A stretch of 64,000 nucleotides of DNA from Hygrocybe punicea (GCA_963556145.1 OY744462.1:3038001-3102000), one strand, 5' to 3'. Positions 32,612 through 45,700 are shown, counted from the stretch's first letter. The notes: a model not told the origin generated them from the sequence alone. A program made the numbers and translations.

Positions 32612-33411
32612 GATACTGAAAAGGGTTATGATTTTTGTCTAGAAATGGGTCTACGGTCTAGACAGCGACATTAACTCTAACCCAGATGTATTTTTGAAAG
32701 TCCTACAGGGTCATATTTACGATAGGATTTAATATCTGTGCTGTGGATATTCTTCCAATGTTGCATATGGCATGAATAAAGTCCTTTTTTTCGTTAGATT
32801 TTTATTTGTACCATTGTTACTAATATCAATAAGTGATTTTGCTTGAAATATACAATTAGCATATAATATAATATATGTATACAGCAATATCACATTGACT
32901 TTTGTGTTTTAAGTAAAAATATCAGTACATCATCTAAGTTTGGCTTATTTCTGCTTATATGGCTGATATTTCCATATGTAGTAACAGTGGTCACATGTGA
33001 CTATGATTCCTGTGATCGGCTCAAAATTTAGCATATATAATGTAAAATTGCCTTATATGGTTAGACTGGTCACATGTGACTATCACCATTGCAATCAGCA
33101 AAAAATTTGCTATATAATATCAAAAATTGCCTTATATGGTTAGATTGGTCACATGTGACTGTCACACCTTGCCCAAAATAGATATATTAGTCAGCAGTTC
33201 AATTTTTAGCTGATTCTGATAAGAATTGAAGTCAGTATGAATATTTTTAATATAATTGGAAGGTAGTTTGTCTTTTATGAGGCAACCCATATTTGGATGC
33301 TTATGTAAGCTTGTCCAAACATGGCTAGGATCACATGTTATTTTTCAGCATATCAAGTAGAATCATACCTCTTGTGTAAAAGAAAAGTCCCCTACATACG
33401 ATCAACTTCAT

Positions 33412-33487
33412 TAATTAATTAATTATGAACCCCCTTCGGTCTGATAAAGAACGAGTCTTTTAATAAATTAAAAGAACTCGTAATCAC
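33412..33487 (+). repeat. Interspersed repeat, copy 1 (TTAATTAATTAATTATGAACC type)
   Basis: It begins with ATTA tandem units, then GAACCCCC, GGTCTGATAAAGAACGAG, and a hairpin (GAGTCTTTTAAT and ATTAAAAGAACTC). The same text is at 35565-35637 and inverted at 56045-56150. Confidence 0.7.
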
Positions 33488-35564
33488 TTTCATTGTCTTC
33501 GCTGTATGATATACTGTCTTCCCAAACCGACTCTCAATGGCTATCCTCACCAAACAGTTCATAAATGTGATGATCATTGGTGCCATAGTGATCACCTTCC
33601 TGATTGGTTTCTACATCTTCTCTATCCCTCAATGACACCTGGGCACAGTTGGATTGCAAGAACATTGACATGAGGACACCTCATTTCTACCTCATGGTGT
33701 AGTTGGACTTGCTGTAGCTTCATGGTTGGATTTCCATTTACCTCCCCTCAAGACCAGTCACTATATCTACTGTTCTTGTTGTTGGTTTGGACTTTTTCTT
33801 CTTTACGTTTAGTCTGGTTCTTGGGGCAGACCCTCTTGTCTTGGGTAACCCCCGTGGCTCACAATGACATTAGACCATGAACCCCCCCTTGTAGTAGCAG
33901 TGTTGTCTTAGTTATAAGCAACAATGAAACTGCTGTTCTCTCCTCTGGAAACTGATCCCCAGTTAAGTTGATTGTTGCTGGAGCCTGCTGCAGAAGCGAT
34001 CTGTAACACTTTGTCCATTTAGATTGGCAAGAACTGGCTGATGTGGGACCCCCCTTTTCAGGGGGTTTTGGCCATTTCTGCCACAACTGCATTCCATGTT
34101 GTTTTCTTGAAATTTGCACCATCGCCACATTTTCTTCCTCGCTTCATCTTTTACATCCCATGGAGGGTACCGTTGAAGCCCATCAACTTCGGCAACAATT
34201 TGTTGACAGTTTCCGTTCTGTTCAATGCACTCGATGGTCAGCTCCCATAGTTGGATGGTGGAAGGTACGCCTGACAAGTTTTTCTTAGCCACTCCACCAC
34301 TCAATGGTCTGCCAATATAGAAACATGCACTTGAGTTCCCAAATATGACGCGGTTAATAAACGATCGCACCTGGTCGCTCTGCACAGTTGACTCCCCTGG
34401 CCTTCTTGCACTGGCTATGAATGCACTCACCCGCTCCTTGTTATTACAACACCCTGAACTCTCCGAAGATGCCATTGTGGAGCTGGTCTCGATTTCTATT
34501 GCTGTATGTATGTTTTTGATCAATTGCATACATATCACTAAGCATTTCCTAACGTAGTTTGAAACCATGATTTACAGCTGCAAGTCGATGGACATCATTC
34601 AAGGAAATCTTATGGATCATTTTGACTTGGACAGGTGTGTTTTCAAATTTTCGGGTTGGCCATATTTTGAACTTAAATGACGCGCAGGTCCACATCTCCA
34701 ATCAAACCGTCTGATTATCAGGACTTGGAGCCATCAGATGATGAGGATTCATTGCCTGATTTAATTCCAGTTACATCGTTGTGATATCAAGTATACACAG
34801 GGGTTGGTCTGCCCCATAGTAGTAGAAATTCAATTGATTCTAGCTGGTTCAAACCGAGTTGTGACTGGTTAATGACTGGTCAGGGAGATAACCAGTTGGA
34901 ACTGGTTATGCAACCGACAAAAACTGAATGCAACCGGTTGCCATGTGTCCGGTTGTGGTCTGTGTCAAACTTTAAGATATTTGAACCGGTTTGGTTCCGG
35001 TTTTTTGAAAATTGGTCAAAAAACCGGACCGGACCGGACTTTAAAACACTACCAGCCTCTGCCTTGTGCTGCAAGAGGAAGTCAATGAGGGAATGGATGT
35101 CTTTTTTGGTCCACTATGTGGGAGAGTCTTGGAGTCATTGGACCTGTCCTTTGTTGTGCCCTTGCCCTTGCCCTTGCCCTTGGCTGTTGACTTTATCAAT
35201 AACATTGGAGAGGGGGAAAGGGGGGTAATGCCATCAACATGTGGGATGTCCCCACTAGAATGAATTGGGGTTTGTCAGCAGAATGGCATGTCTGGCATGT
35301 CTTGAAAAAACCTAGGTATGCTGTAGAGATCTATATCTCTGTGGGCACGTATCCTTCTATTTTCCTTCATCCCCCTTCCCTCTGCATTCCCCTCTCTTCA
35401 TTATATTCCATTTCCTTAGTACACTTCCTTTTATAGATACTATACAGTACCTATATAGTGTTTTGTGTATATACATACAAACAAGCTAAGTTTGGGGTTT
35501 TCACCCCAATGACAAGGACTTGCACACCCCGAATCTGCGCCTACAAAGGCCATGTTCATAGAAC

Positions 35565-35637
35565 ATTAATTAATTAATTAATTATGAACCCTCACTGGTC
35601 CTGGTTTGATAAAGAATGAGTCTTTTAATAAATTACA
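35565..35637 (+). repeat. Interspersed repeat, copy 2
   Basis: ATTA units are followed by GAACCCTCACTGG, GGTTTGATAAAGAATGAG and TCTTTTAATAAATTA. It lacks the second half of the hairpin. Confidence 0.65.
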
Positions 35638-36270
35638 GCCGTTTTAACATCTGTTGGCAGTAACTGAACTTTTTTGAATCAATTGAGAAATTTGGACTTG
35701 GTAGAATTTTGGGTGCTGTGTGTTGTATCTCATGAAATACTGCTTGGATTAAGATGGTTATACAGGGAAAGTTGTACCATTTCTTGAGGGCTATCTACTC
35801 CTGTAATTACATTTGGACAATATTTAGGATATAGTGAGTTGTTGATGAAATAAAAGGTAGACCAGTACTTTTTGACACCCAAAATGATAACACAGGGTGC
35901 ACAGTAGCATACCATGTCACACAGTATCTTGAAAGTACTTGACAAGTATACTAAATATCATTACCAGAACTTTCAGCATGATATTGTAACAGTATTCAGA
36001 TATAAACTACAATACTTGTGCTCAAATTCATCTGAAAGTATGAAGGAAAATGAGACTTATACCTTTTCAATAACATCAAGCCTTTTGTTTCACTACTTTT
36101 ACTGTATTTACAGCAAAGTGCTGTATAGTTTGGATAGAATACTTGCAGCCTAAGATGAATCAAAGTATTAAACCAGTAAGGAAGTTGGGGCACTTTTACT
36201 ATTAGGATACCTTTTGAATCCTATCAAGATACAGGATGAAATAGTATAGTACTGTTGCCATATTTTGGAT

Positions 36271-36420
36271 TTAAGATACTTTGTCAATACTTTTAAGATA
36301 CTGTTTCAATACATTTAAGATACTGTGTCAATACTTTTAAGATACTATTTCAATGCTTTTAAGGTACTCTTTCAACGCATCTAAGATACTGTTTCAATAT
36401 CCTTAAAGAACTTTGAAAAA
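36271..36420 (+). repeat. Subterminal 22-bp tandem repeat, left arm
   Basis: About six imperfect copies of a 22-bp unit containing TTAAGATACTGTTTCAATAC are visible. The mirror array is at about 48173-48325. Subterminal tandem motifs are typical binding sites of CMC-type transposases. Confidence 0.8.
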
Positions 36421-37299
36421 TAGTATAGTACTGCTTCAATACTGTTCAGATACTTTGCAAAATGGTATTGGACAGTTATTTAATGCTAAAACCCAGGGAA
36501 ATATGGGGCTGGGAATTAGGATTCTGAAGTTCTGGGAATTCTGAGAATTGGAATTGCAATACTGGGAATGCTAGTAATGGGCATTTCAAAGTGCAGGCTT
36601 TGGGATTCTGAGAATTGTAATTCCAAGAGTTTACGAAGTTTGGAAAGTAGAATTCTGAAATTGTGGGAGATTAGGGTGTTGGAAGTCAACAATGATGAGA
36701 ATTGAAATCCTGAAAATGTGCATATTAATGCAAATTCCAAGAATGGGAATCCAAATGCAGGAAATTGGGAATCCAGATTCAGCGGATTGGGAATCCAGAT
36801 GCGGGGAATTGGGAATCCATTCCAAACAATTCCATGCAATTCCTCGGTCCTCGAGTGGCTGAGCAGTATTCGTGATGAGTCGTGTGAGCTCAAAGGACAA
36901 TTCCGTGCAAATTCCAACCAATTCCAAACAATTCCATGCAATTCCTCGATCTGTCTTCTGAGCTCACTGCAGTCGACACAAATACTGCTGAGCCACTCGT
37001 GGACCGGGGAATTGTACGGAATTGTTTGGAAGTGGTTGGAATTTGCACGGAATTGTCTTTTGACTAGTGTTGCCGCGGTCACGGCTAGTAGCCATCTTCT
37101 AGCCGTAGTCGAGCTGCTAAATTAGCCGAGCCATGACCAGCTCGGCTTGGGTACAATCCGGCTACTGCTACAGCTACAGTAATTTCTGTAGCTGTTAGCT
37201 GCAGCTAGTCAGCCGCCTAGCTGGTACCATCTACTGCATACAATTCACTCATTATTACTGGACTTAAACGCTATATCTAGGCAAGCAGGCAAAGTGCCG

Positions 37300-38416
37300 T
37301 ATTATTTTTGACCGGAGCTTAAAATTTCAGCCAACTGAGGTTGATTGGCCCAACACTCCAACAACGATAACAACACATTATGAACCACGGCATCATCCAT
37401 CCATCCCACCATCTCCCTGTCTCCCACCCAATCTCACAGGCCCCGCAAGGACAGCAGGAATTGGACCACCAAAGGGCGCAACACCGAACAAGACGAACAT
37501 GACAATGTACCAACTTCAACGACAACCAAGGATGTGAGAAAACACAACTGGTATACCCACCCCCGTTGCCAGGTATGTTTTTCTTCTCCCAAAAGTCACT
37601 GATTCCTTTATTCTAGATTGGTAATAACAACAGACCACCACGAGTCGTCAATTCGCAGGTATGTTTGGATCAGATTGATCCAGAATTCGTCATAACTGCT
37701 CACTACCTAATCTTTTCTTTTTCTGCCAGCAGGGAATGCTGAAATAGAATGCCACAGATCTGCCTTAGCAAGTGCACAACTCCGGGGCACAGTTGTTCCT
37801 ACTACCACACTTCGCGCTGCAGAGTGAAAACCCAGTCAAAACATCACCATATGCTAGTCCCCTTGGCACACTGTTTACCACAACAAGGATGGCCAACACC
37901 CACCACCGCGACCATGACAGAGGGGACCCAGTGGCCCCAACCAAGCCAAGATGCTGATGAGGGAAGGTGGTGAAGGTGGCGAAGACGGCAAGGATGGTTG
38001 TGACAACTCCTACATCGAGGATGGGACCAGCGTGAGACTTTGGTCTCATGGTACGTCCCAGTCTTTGCCTAGAGATTCAAAACTAATTAGCACCATGATA
38101 GCAATAGAGGAGGCAAGAGTAACCACCATTGACCATGAAGATGTCAGCGACGCTCCCAGATGCTATCGGCACGGTATGGATACGATTTTTTGGTGCTCAC
38201 TTTTTGATTACTATGCGGCCAGCTATTTTGTCCGGCAGGCCCACCCCGTCCAGGACAAAGCGCCGGCCTACCTTAAGTTTCTCCTGGGAAGGCTTCTCAG
38301 GAACACCATGGTCTTGCCATCCGACTGTTTCGTGACTTGCCTTGTATAGAATTAACGGTTCATGTTGTGATGATCACCGAACCCACCCTCCACTTCTGCC
38401 TCTCTCCCTGCCCACC
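37300..38416 (+). other. Unassigned region with splice-like signals inside the hAT
   Basis: Short open stretches are separated by sequences that look like fungal introns, such as CCAGGTATGTTTTT...ATTCTAG (37570-37617) and CAGGTATGTTTGG...TTCTGCCAG (37664-37729). No frame gives a recognisable protein. It may be a second cargo gene that has decayed, or chance. Confidence 0.3.
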
Positions 38417-39170
38417 ATGTCCAGCCAACACGAACAACCTTCCCCCTACACTTCACACTCAGAGGGCGAACTATCATTTGCCTTGCAATATCCTGAATCT
38501 CCCTCCACCTCCTCCTCGTCCTACTCTCCACAAAATTGGTTGCCCTCGTATGAATCGTCTCCTGAGAGCTGCTCTGGCCATGGAGCGACTCCGCCTCCCT
38601 TTTATCCAGGTGACCAACCCCCGCCGTATCACCATTTTATCGCGAACCCCGATACGAAGCAGAAACACGTTGGCTCCTCATCCTGGGTCAACATCGCACA
38701 TCCCTATGCTCGTCTTTACGCAAAAAAAGAGCATCCCAAACGCCGGAAAATACGGAACCACACTCTCGAAAAATCTCTGTTTACACCGCACGAACTGTGA
38801 GTCGTCTGCACCCAACCTTCATGCATCGTATCCTCAAGTTCTTCATAGCTCATCCATGGGCGCTCCACACCGCCACACGATCTACATAGCCAGTCTGGAG
38901 ATCATCTGCATGCGCAAATGATTAGCATAGGTTTTTTTCCGGTTGACTTTGAAAAACTAGAGCCATTCAAGGGTTTAAACTCAAAGACAGCCAAAGTAAG
39001 CCTTGTCGTGTATCAGATTCTTGGAATAATTCACCAACACCTTTTTATGTTTCACAGAGTATGGTTGCTGGCCTCCAGCACGACCCTTCTCATATGAACC
39101 TCAAGTTGCTTGAGCTCAAGCGTTCTGCAAGTCTTTGTCCTATCTATTGCCTTTACATCGGTCGGCTGAC
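38417..39170 (+). pseudogene. Unknown basidiomycete protein gene, one frameshift
   Basis: Exon 1 (38417-38796) encodes a Ser/Pro-rich head ending with ARLYAKKEHPKRRKIRNHTL and EKSLFTPHE. With acceptor TTCATAG the next exon gives GAPHRHTIYIASLE, after which a single-base frame change is needed to reach FFPVDFEKLEPFKGLNSKTA. A third intron (GTAAGC...TTCACAG) leads to SMVAGLQHDPSHMNLKLLEL. These blocks resemble a multi-copy family of uncharacterised Agaricomycete proteins that I recall, with conserved RRKIWNHALEKSLFTPYEL-like text. No function is known to me. The frameshift makes this copy a pseudogene unless it is a sequence error. Confidence 0.6.
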
Positions 39171-39989
39171 TGCTGTTGCTAGAATGAATGTCTTCGCAAG
39201 ACGCTCGCCGGACCACAACTTCTGCCGACGGATGGAATGCGGCGACATCCTCTGGATCCTTCGAAACCGACTTCTTTAATTACAATTACCACTGAACGTA
39301 CTCCACTACCGTATGCACGGCATCCTATCCGTTAGTTTCTATTCATCCTAGTAGTATGACCTGCAAATTCAATTCATACCGCACCTGCAAAATGCAATAG
39401 TTCTTCCTGAAGAATACCTCCCCGAGTGTCGACTTCTGCGGATCGCTCTGCGCTTTTGCCGAGAGCTTACTTGCCTGGTCAGCCCCAAAAATGGAATGAG
39501 ATAAGCGTGCCGTTCACTACTCTCTATCAATTAGTTTAGATATTCCTATGCCTGTTGGCAACAGTGGGCTTGCCTGCTGGCTTGTCCCAGTATCTTTTTC
39601 ATACTTTGTATATACATCAATAATAGACTACGATACATGATCAACTGAGTGGAAAGGATAAAATGGGTGGGGTACAGTTGAGACCACTGAGAAAGGTGAG
39701 GTGGCATGGTAATAGGATCTAGCGAGACATCCCCGAGAGTAGCAGGATGTATCTGAGGGGCAGGGGGTAGCAGGACATACCCGGGAGTAGTGGGATGTGC
39801 CCAAGGGGCAGTGGGGTAGCGGGGCATACTTGAGGGCAGTGGGGGTAGCAGGACATGCCCAGGGGGCAGCAGAGGGTAGCGGGAGAGTGATGGGACGTAC
39901 CTGCGAAGTGGCGAGGTGAAGATGAGAGGGGCCTGCAGGTCGGGGCACTCTGAGGGGTCAGGGAGTGGTAGGAGGGTACTTACTCGGGT

Positions 39990-40460
39990 GATTTGGCCCA
40001 GTTCCATCGTCAGAGACAACGGCCTCGTCCTCGATATCCTTACCCCAATCCGAGGCGGCAGTCCCCATCGTCCTCGTCGTTGCTGCTGCCATCGGCTTCT
40101 CGCTTCGTCTCGCACTGTCATTGTCGTTGCTGCCGTCGATTCCTGGCCTCGTCCTTGGCATCCTTGCCCCCATCCGAGGCGGCCCATCGTCATCGTCGTT
40201 GCTGCTGCCATCAGCTTCGGACTTCGTCTTGCCCTCATTGTCACCATCATGGTCGTTGCTGCCGTCGGTTTCTGGCCTTGTCCTTGGCATCCTTGCCCCC
40301 ATCCGAGGCGGCCCATCGTCATCGTCGTTGCTGCTGCTGCCGGCTTCTGGCTTTGTCTCGCCCTCGTTGTCACTGTCGTTGTCGTTGCTGCTGTCGGTTT
40401 CTGGCCTCGTCCTTGGCATCCTTACCCCCATCCGAGGCGGCCTGCGGCAGTTCACTCTGC
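39990..40460. repeat. 129-bp tandem repeat, about three units
   Basis: Three units of about 129 bp, each with GGCCTCGTCCTTGGCATCC and CATCGTCATCGTCGTTGCTG, lie head to tail. On the minus strand they read as 43-residue units (PPRMGARMPRTRPETDGSND followed by an Asn/Asp-rich part). Both strands are open, so coding status is undecided. The acidic, repetitive minus-strand reading resembles a low-complexity linker. Confidence 0.75.
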
Positions 40461-40499
40461 ATGGAAGTTGGTTATGGAACAGGCATGAGTTTTTCCATC

Positions 40500-41565
40500 T
40501 GATATCACTAATATGTGCACTCACCACCTCACCACAAACATCGCTGTCTGCTATCTGGGTTGTGGTTTCAAAAAAGTGTGGTGTGGTGTGCTAGTTTTCT
40601 GCTTAGAGTGACCGTCATGGCAATAGCCAATTTAGTCGCTTTGTAATGACAATGATGTTTGTACATTATTTGGACGGACTGCTTGGACAGTGCGCCCAAA
40701 CAAACAAACGGATTAGGAAAGGGCGACAGACATGGACGATTTGATGGCACACCCATCTCCCACTGCGAAATGTACGTCTGTATTTATTCGCTGATTTTCA
40801 TTGCTAACTCAGAGGACCACAGCTTCAATGCCACACTCCAATACCATCACCGTCACTGTGTGCGCAAGGTTGCAAGTGCCAGGTCCACCATACCATATCG
40901 GCTGGTGACCGTGGCTATGGTTATGGCTGGGCAGAACATCGGGCACCTATAGTTCCGTTCCGTCTAGCCAACATGCTGCCTTGCCGATTTGCATGTAAGT
41001 TACCCCATCCTATATCGATCTGGGTGTGTCACTTTTTTTATTTATGCTACAGATATCCCATTGTGCTGCTATACCACCACATGCCATTTGCCATCCAGCG
41101 GCCCACCACGTCTCTATACCGTCACCTTGGCTACCACAACACTAATTGCCACAGTACCCAACTGTTTCCGTTTCCCCAATCAGTTCCATTAAAACGAGTC
41201 GGAGCAAGGAGTGAGGGGAGGCATATCTTGAGCTTCCTGAATGTGATTGACCCACATGGGTGTTTCGTCTCCAATAGCTCCCCCGACCTTTGCATGTCTC
41301 AAGCTGTCGTGATATATAGTTGAAAATATAGGATACTGAGGGCCACAATGTGAGCTTGGCACAACTGTACAGAAATATTGTACCTTTGTGAAGACATCGC
41401 CGTAGTACTCCCCGCAGGGGTTGGAGCACTGTTTGCAGTATTTAGCAAGTGTATTTGGCATTGGATCCAATATGTGGGTTAGAAGTGAAGTTTTTAGACC
41501 TCGCTTGTCCAACACGTATGAGTCCCATGTCTCTCCACTCTGACGTCTCCAGGGCCTCCTTCCTT
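40500..41565. other. Unassigned region inside the hAT
   Basis: Short frames with His/Thr/Tyr-rich content and intron-like spacing are seen (for example around 40980-41060). No protein family is recognised on either strand. Confidence 0.4.
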
Positions 41566-41569
41566 TCCC

Positions 41570-42680
41570 TCTCTCCACTCTGGCCCACCCCCCATACCCT
41601 CTTTTACCGATTGCTGTTTGTGCCTTGGGCTTCTCGACTCCACTTCCAACACTCCAGTTCCACCTGATCACAGGACGACCTAGCATTGATCCCGAACCAC
41701 AACACTCCTTTCCCTCTCTCTGCTCTGGCCCACCCTACCCTCTTTTTTACTGATTGCTGTTCGTGCCTTGGGCTTCTTGACTCCACTTCCAACACTTCAG
41801 TCCCACCCGATCACAGGACAGGCCTAGCCTTGATACTGAACCACAACCTTCCTTTCCCTCCCCCTGCTTTGGCCCACCCTTCGTAACTCTGTTTTTACTG
41901 ACTGCTGTTTGTGCCTTAGGCTCCTTGGCCCTGCTCCGATCATGGGTGACCTGACCTTAGTTTTTTGCCTGAGACGTGTCTGGGCTGCTTTACTGACTGC
42001 TGTTCGTGCCTTAGGCTTCTTGGCTCCACTTCGATCATGGGCAATCTGACCTTAGGTTTTTGTCTGAGACGTGTCTGGGCTGCTTTACTGACTGCTGTTC
42101 GTGCCTTAGGCTTCTTGGCTCCACTTCGATCATGGGCAATCTGACCTTAGGTTTTTGTCTGAGACGTGTCTGGGCTGCTTTACTGACTGCTGTTCATGCC
42201 TTAGGCTTCTTGGCTCCACTTTGATCATGGGCAATCTGACCTTAGGTTTTTGTCTGAGACTTGTCTGGGCTGCTTTACTGACTACTGTTCGTGCCTTAGG
42301 CTTTGTCGGCTCCACTTATGATGCCCCAGTCCCACCTGGGGCCTAGCCTCAGAGATCCTGAGCCTGGCAAACATGCTACAGTATCCTGGGGTAACACACA
42401 GCCTCGCGTTATCTGGTCGATACCAATTGGGGCACTAGCTTTATTTCCAGGTCCAAGTTCATGTGTTCATGACTCAAATTTCGACTTGGTGTGCCTGCTT
42501 TGCCTGTTTTTCTGTCACTGACTAACAATGCTCGGTGCCTCTCTCCACTCTGGCCCACCCACCATACCCTCTTTTTACAACCTGCTGTTCATGCCTTAGG
42601 CTTCTCAGCTCCACTTCCGACACTCCAGTCCCAACCGATCACAAGGCCTAGCCTCAGAGATTCTGACGCTTCTAGTGCCA
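41570..42680. repeat. Tandem array with 95-bp and about 145-bp units
   Basis: A core of four copies with an exact 95-bp period starts at 41991, 42086, 42181 and 42276, with one degenerate copy before them. Each unit has TACTGACTGCTGTTCGTGCC, CTTGGCTCCACTTCGATCATGG and GAGACGTGTCTGGGC. Flanking units of about 145 bp (41600-41880 and 42540-42660) share the GCTGTTCGTGCCTTGGGCTT core with CTCTCCACTCTGGCCCACCC inserted. The period change suggests slippage and unequal exchange. Confidence 0.85.
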
Positions 42681-42742
42681 CATTATCTATTTAGCAGCCG
42701 TGAATCAATGACTCCGTAAATTTCTCCAACTCCCAGTTCTCT

Positions 42743-45700
42743 ATGCCAAGCCGCCGCACACCCAATCGAATCCCAGACTCCTCCGAAGGAGAAGACTCAG
42801 AACATGATGTCTTCGAGGGGCCCTCACAGCCTTGTCGCCCTCACCAGGTTAATCTTCGCCTGCCAGCATACAGGAGACGCCTGGAGACTGAACAGTCTCG
42901 CCGCCAGGCACAGGAAGAAATCAATATTGCTCTTTCTGACGAGACCCCCAGCAGACTGGTAAGTACACGAGTGTGATAGCTCATTTTCCTCTCACTCCAG
43001 TCAACAGACCTCCGCTGCCAATTCGCAGGCCGGTCCTCCAAATACCGGCGCTGCTGCTCCATCAACCAGCAGCGCAGCAGCCCCTCTCCCCGACATGGGC
43101 AGCACATCTCGCACATCTCGTACAACTGCTCATGATATCCTCTATTTTTTCGAACGTGGAGACAAGGCTGATCCAAATTCTTTCACTGTTTGTAAACCTT
43201 GCAAGTATGTCATTCCCTTTGCTCTTTGAGTACAGCTCTAGACCATTTACAGAGCGACACACGACGCCAATCCAACTACTTTTAAGGGCCGATTTCAGTT
43301 TCAGACGTCCACAAGCAATACATCACTGCGTGTTCACCTTGAGAAATTCCACTCCAAGGAGTATATGCGGCTTTCTCAAGAGGGTAAATGGAAAATGCAG
43401 CTCGCCAAGGCAAAGAAAGCTGCAGACGTGACATCATCCAACCCAGACCCAAATGCTGATCCCAGACATCCACGCCCTGCATTCTCGCCACAAACATTCC
43501 TTTGAACTCTTGTTAATTTCATTGTCACCGATGATCAGGTACATTAAACTTAATTCGATGTTTTGTTTCTCACTTTGCTACTCCCAGTCGATTAACATCA
43601 TTGAGTGTCGTGAATTCCGTGACCTCCTTCTCGTCTTGCATGAAGACTTGCAGGAGAAGGACATCCCTCACCGAACAAAGCTCCGCGAGTCCATTATAAA
43701 AGCATGGGAAAAATGGTTTTCAACCTTGCGGGGAGACCTCACGGTATCTTTCATTCATCTTACACTTGTCTTTTCATTTCACCCAATTTCTGTTAGCGGG
43801 CTCTCGGCAGGATTAGTTTTACGGCCGATGTGTGGTCTGACCAAAATCTTCGATCGTACCTATGCATCACAGCACACTGGCTTGCAAGAGACGAGATGAC
43901 CAAGATTATTGTTCTGAGAAGCGCACTCATTGCTTTCCACCATCTCCACGGCAGTCACGATGGAAAGACCATGGCAGACACAGTTGTTCGTCTTCTGGAT
44001 CGTGCAGGTATTACGGTTAATGTGAGTGCATGCGAAATACTCACTAGCACTAGCACTTGATGACATATTGTCAGGTTGGGCACTGGACCCTTGACAATGC
44101 ATCAAACAACACCACATTTATGTTGGAGCTCGGGAAGCTCCTACACGAGCATGACATATCTTTTGACCATATTGATAGAAGGATCATGTGCTTTCCGCAT
44201 GTGGTCAACATTTGCTGTCAGCACGTAATCGGCAGCCTCACCAATGCCACACTTGCAGATACTGATGATTTTGTTGTAAGCCCTGCCCCCGACATTCCTA
44301 CACGTCAGACATTCGAAGATGCAGTTGACCGTGACCCCATTTCACTTGGGCATAACATCATCCGCGTTCTCCGAAGCTCAGGCCAGCGGCGTGATAGACT
44401 AGCAGAGATTATTCGTGACGGCAATGCAAAGGGATGGTTCACAAGCGGACGTCCACCTCAAGTTATACAGCTAAAACCACAGCAACTTCTGCGGGATGTC
44501 AAAACACGCTGGGATTCTGTTTATTTTATGCTCCGGCGTCTACGTGATTTGCGCCTGGTACGTCATCATATTATTTCATGTAGATCCTGGCAAGTAATCC
44601 ATATACTAGGCATTGGAATATTTCTTTGCTTTGCCTGTCAACAAAGATGTGGCGAAGCATCAGATGACAAACATGGAGTGGTCTGTATTGTCAGATTTTG
44701 AAGTCATCCTTGAGGTTCGTGTCAGATTGAATACCTAGGAATAAACATTGACCACACTGCAGTGTCCTCACCGCATCCAACAAATCATGTCTCGTGATTC
44801 ATACCCTATCCTCGCCGGTGCAATTCCAGCATTTGAGGCGTTTATGACACGCTGGGAGACCCTTCGCGATAAGCACCTACGGCTCAAGAAATGGATTGAT
44901 GTTGGATTAAAATGGGCAACGGAGTATTATGCACGCATGGACCGTACCAGCGCATACATCATCGCAATGCGTAAGTTCTTTTGTTTATCAGTTCCCAATG
45001 CCATAATGAAAGGTTATATTCTTCAGTGCTCAATCCATCTATCTGGCTGACTTGGATCAGCAACCACTGGGATGACAACTATATCAATGACGCTAAAGAA
45101 AAGATCAGGCAAACTGTAGGATTAACTGTTATCTTTGTTCGTGGTGCAATTAATGTTTCTTAGATGATGGATTATCGCCAACAAGGCCTGCCCATTGCTA
45201 TGGGAACAGACCAAAGCCCTGATCTCATCTGTCAAGTCCCAGCGTACACAACCCTTGGAGAGCAGTACGGATTAGCAGATGACATGCACATTGCCGGCCC
45301 CAATATTCAAGACCAACAAACAATTGAACAAGAATTCCAGGCCTACATAACCTCTCCAGTTTCCAATGCCGCAACCAATATTATTAAGTTTTGGGAGGTA
45401 TGTGCTTCTAAAACGCATAATACATTCATTTGATACTAGAGCCCCTAGCTAAACGAGACGGTGTTCCCCACCCTCTTCAAGATGGCAATGGATTACCTTC
45501 CAATCCAAGCATCCGCAGTGCCCTCCGATCCAGTGCCGAGACGGATACCAAGAAACGTAACCACATTACTCCTGTACTAATGGAAGCATTACAGATGCTA
45601 AAATTCACGCTGAAGAAGGATCGCCTTAGTTTCACACGGGGCTGGATTACCTCTGAGACTGTCATGAGTGATGAGGAACTGGCTGAGGACGTAGACCTTC

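Larger units (their letters stand above)
32612..35887. other. AT-rich region with dispersed repeats, no assigned gene
   Basis: The first part continues the Harbinger end (to about 32750) and then turns AT-rich, with four dispersed CACATGTGACTAT-type words (32990-33165). Two direct copies of a TTAATTAATTAATTATGAACC repeat frame 33412-35637. Between them a 201-codon frame on the minus strand (34568-33963) shows no family motif, and its plus-strand complement is equally open, so I do not call it. An AACCGG-rich block (34850-35045) ending AAAACACTA may be a truncated MITE. Confidence 0.5.

Noticed and set aside
33963..34568. 201-codon minus-strand frame as a gene
   Set aside because: No family motif, no supporting introns, and comparable frames on the plus strand; left unassigned.
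35914..36153. Identical 79-codon frames at 35914-36153 (+) and 48434-48673 (-)
   Set aside because: They are the two arms of the same palindromic element; identity reflects the repeat, not coding constraint.
41896..42300. CRISPR-like array
   Set aside because: Units are contiguous 95-bp tandem copies with no unique spacers, in a eukaryotic genome.
42130..42346. Short frames within the 95-bp repeats on both strands
   Set aside because: They simply repeat the tandem unit and end at its edges.
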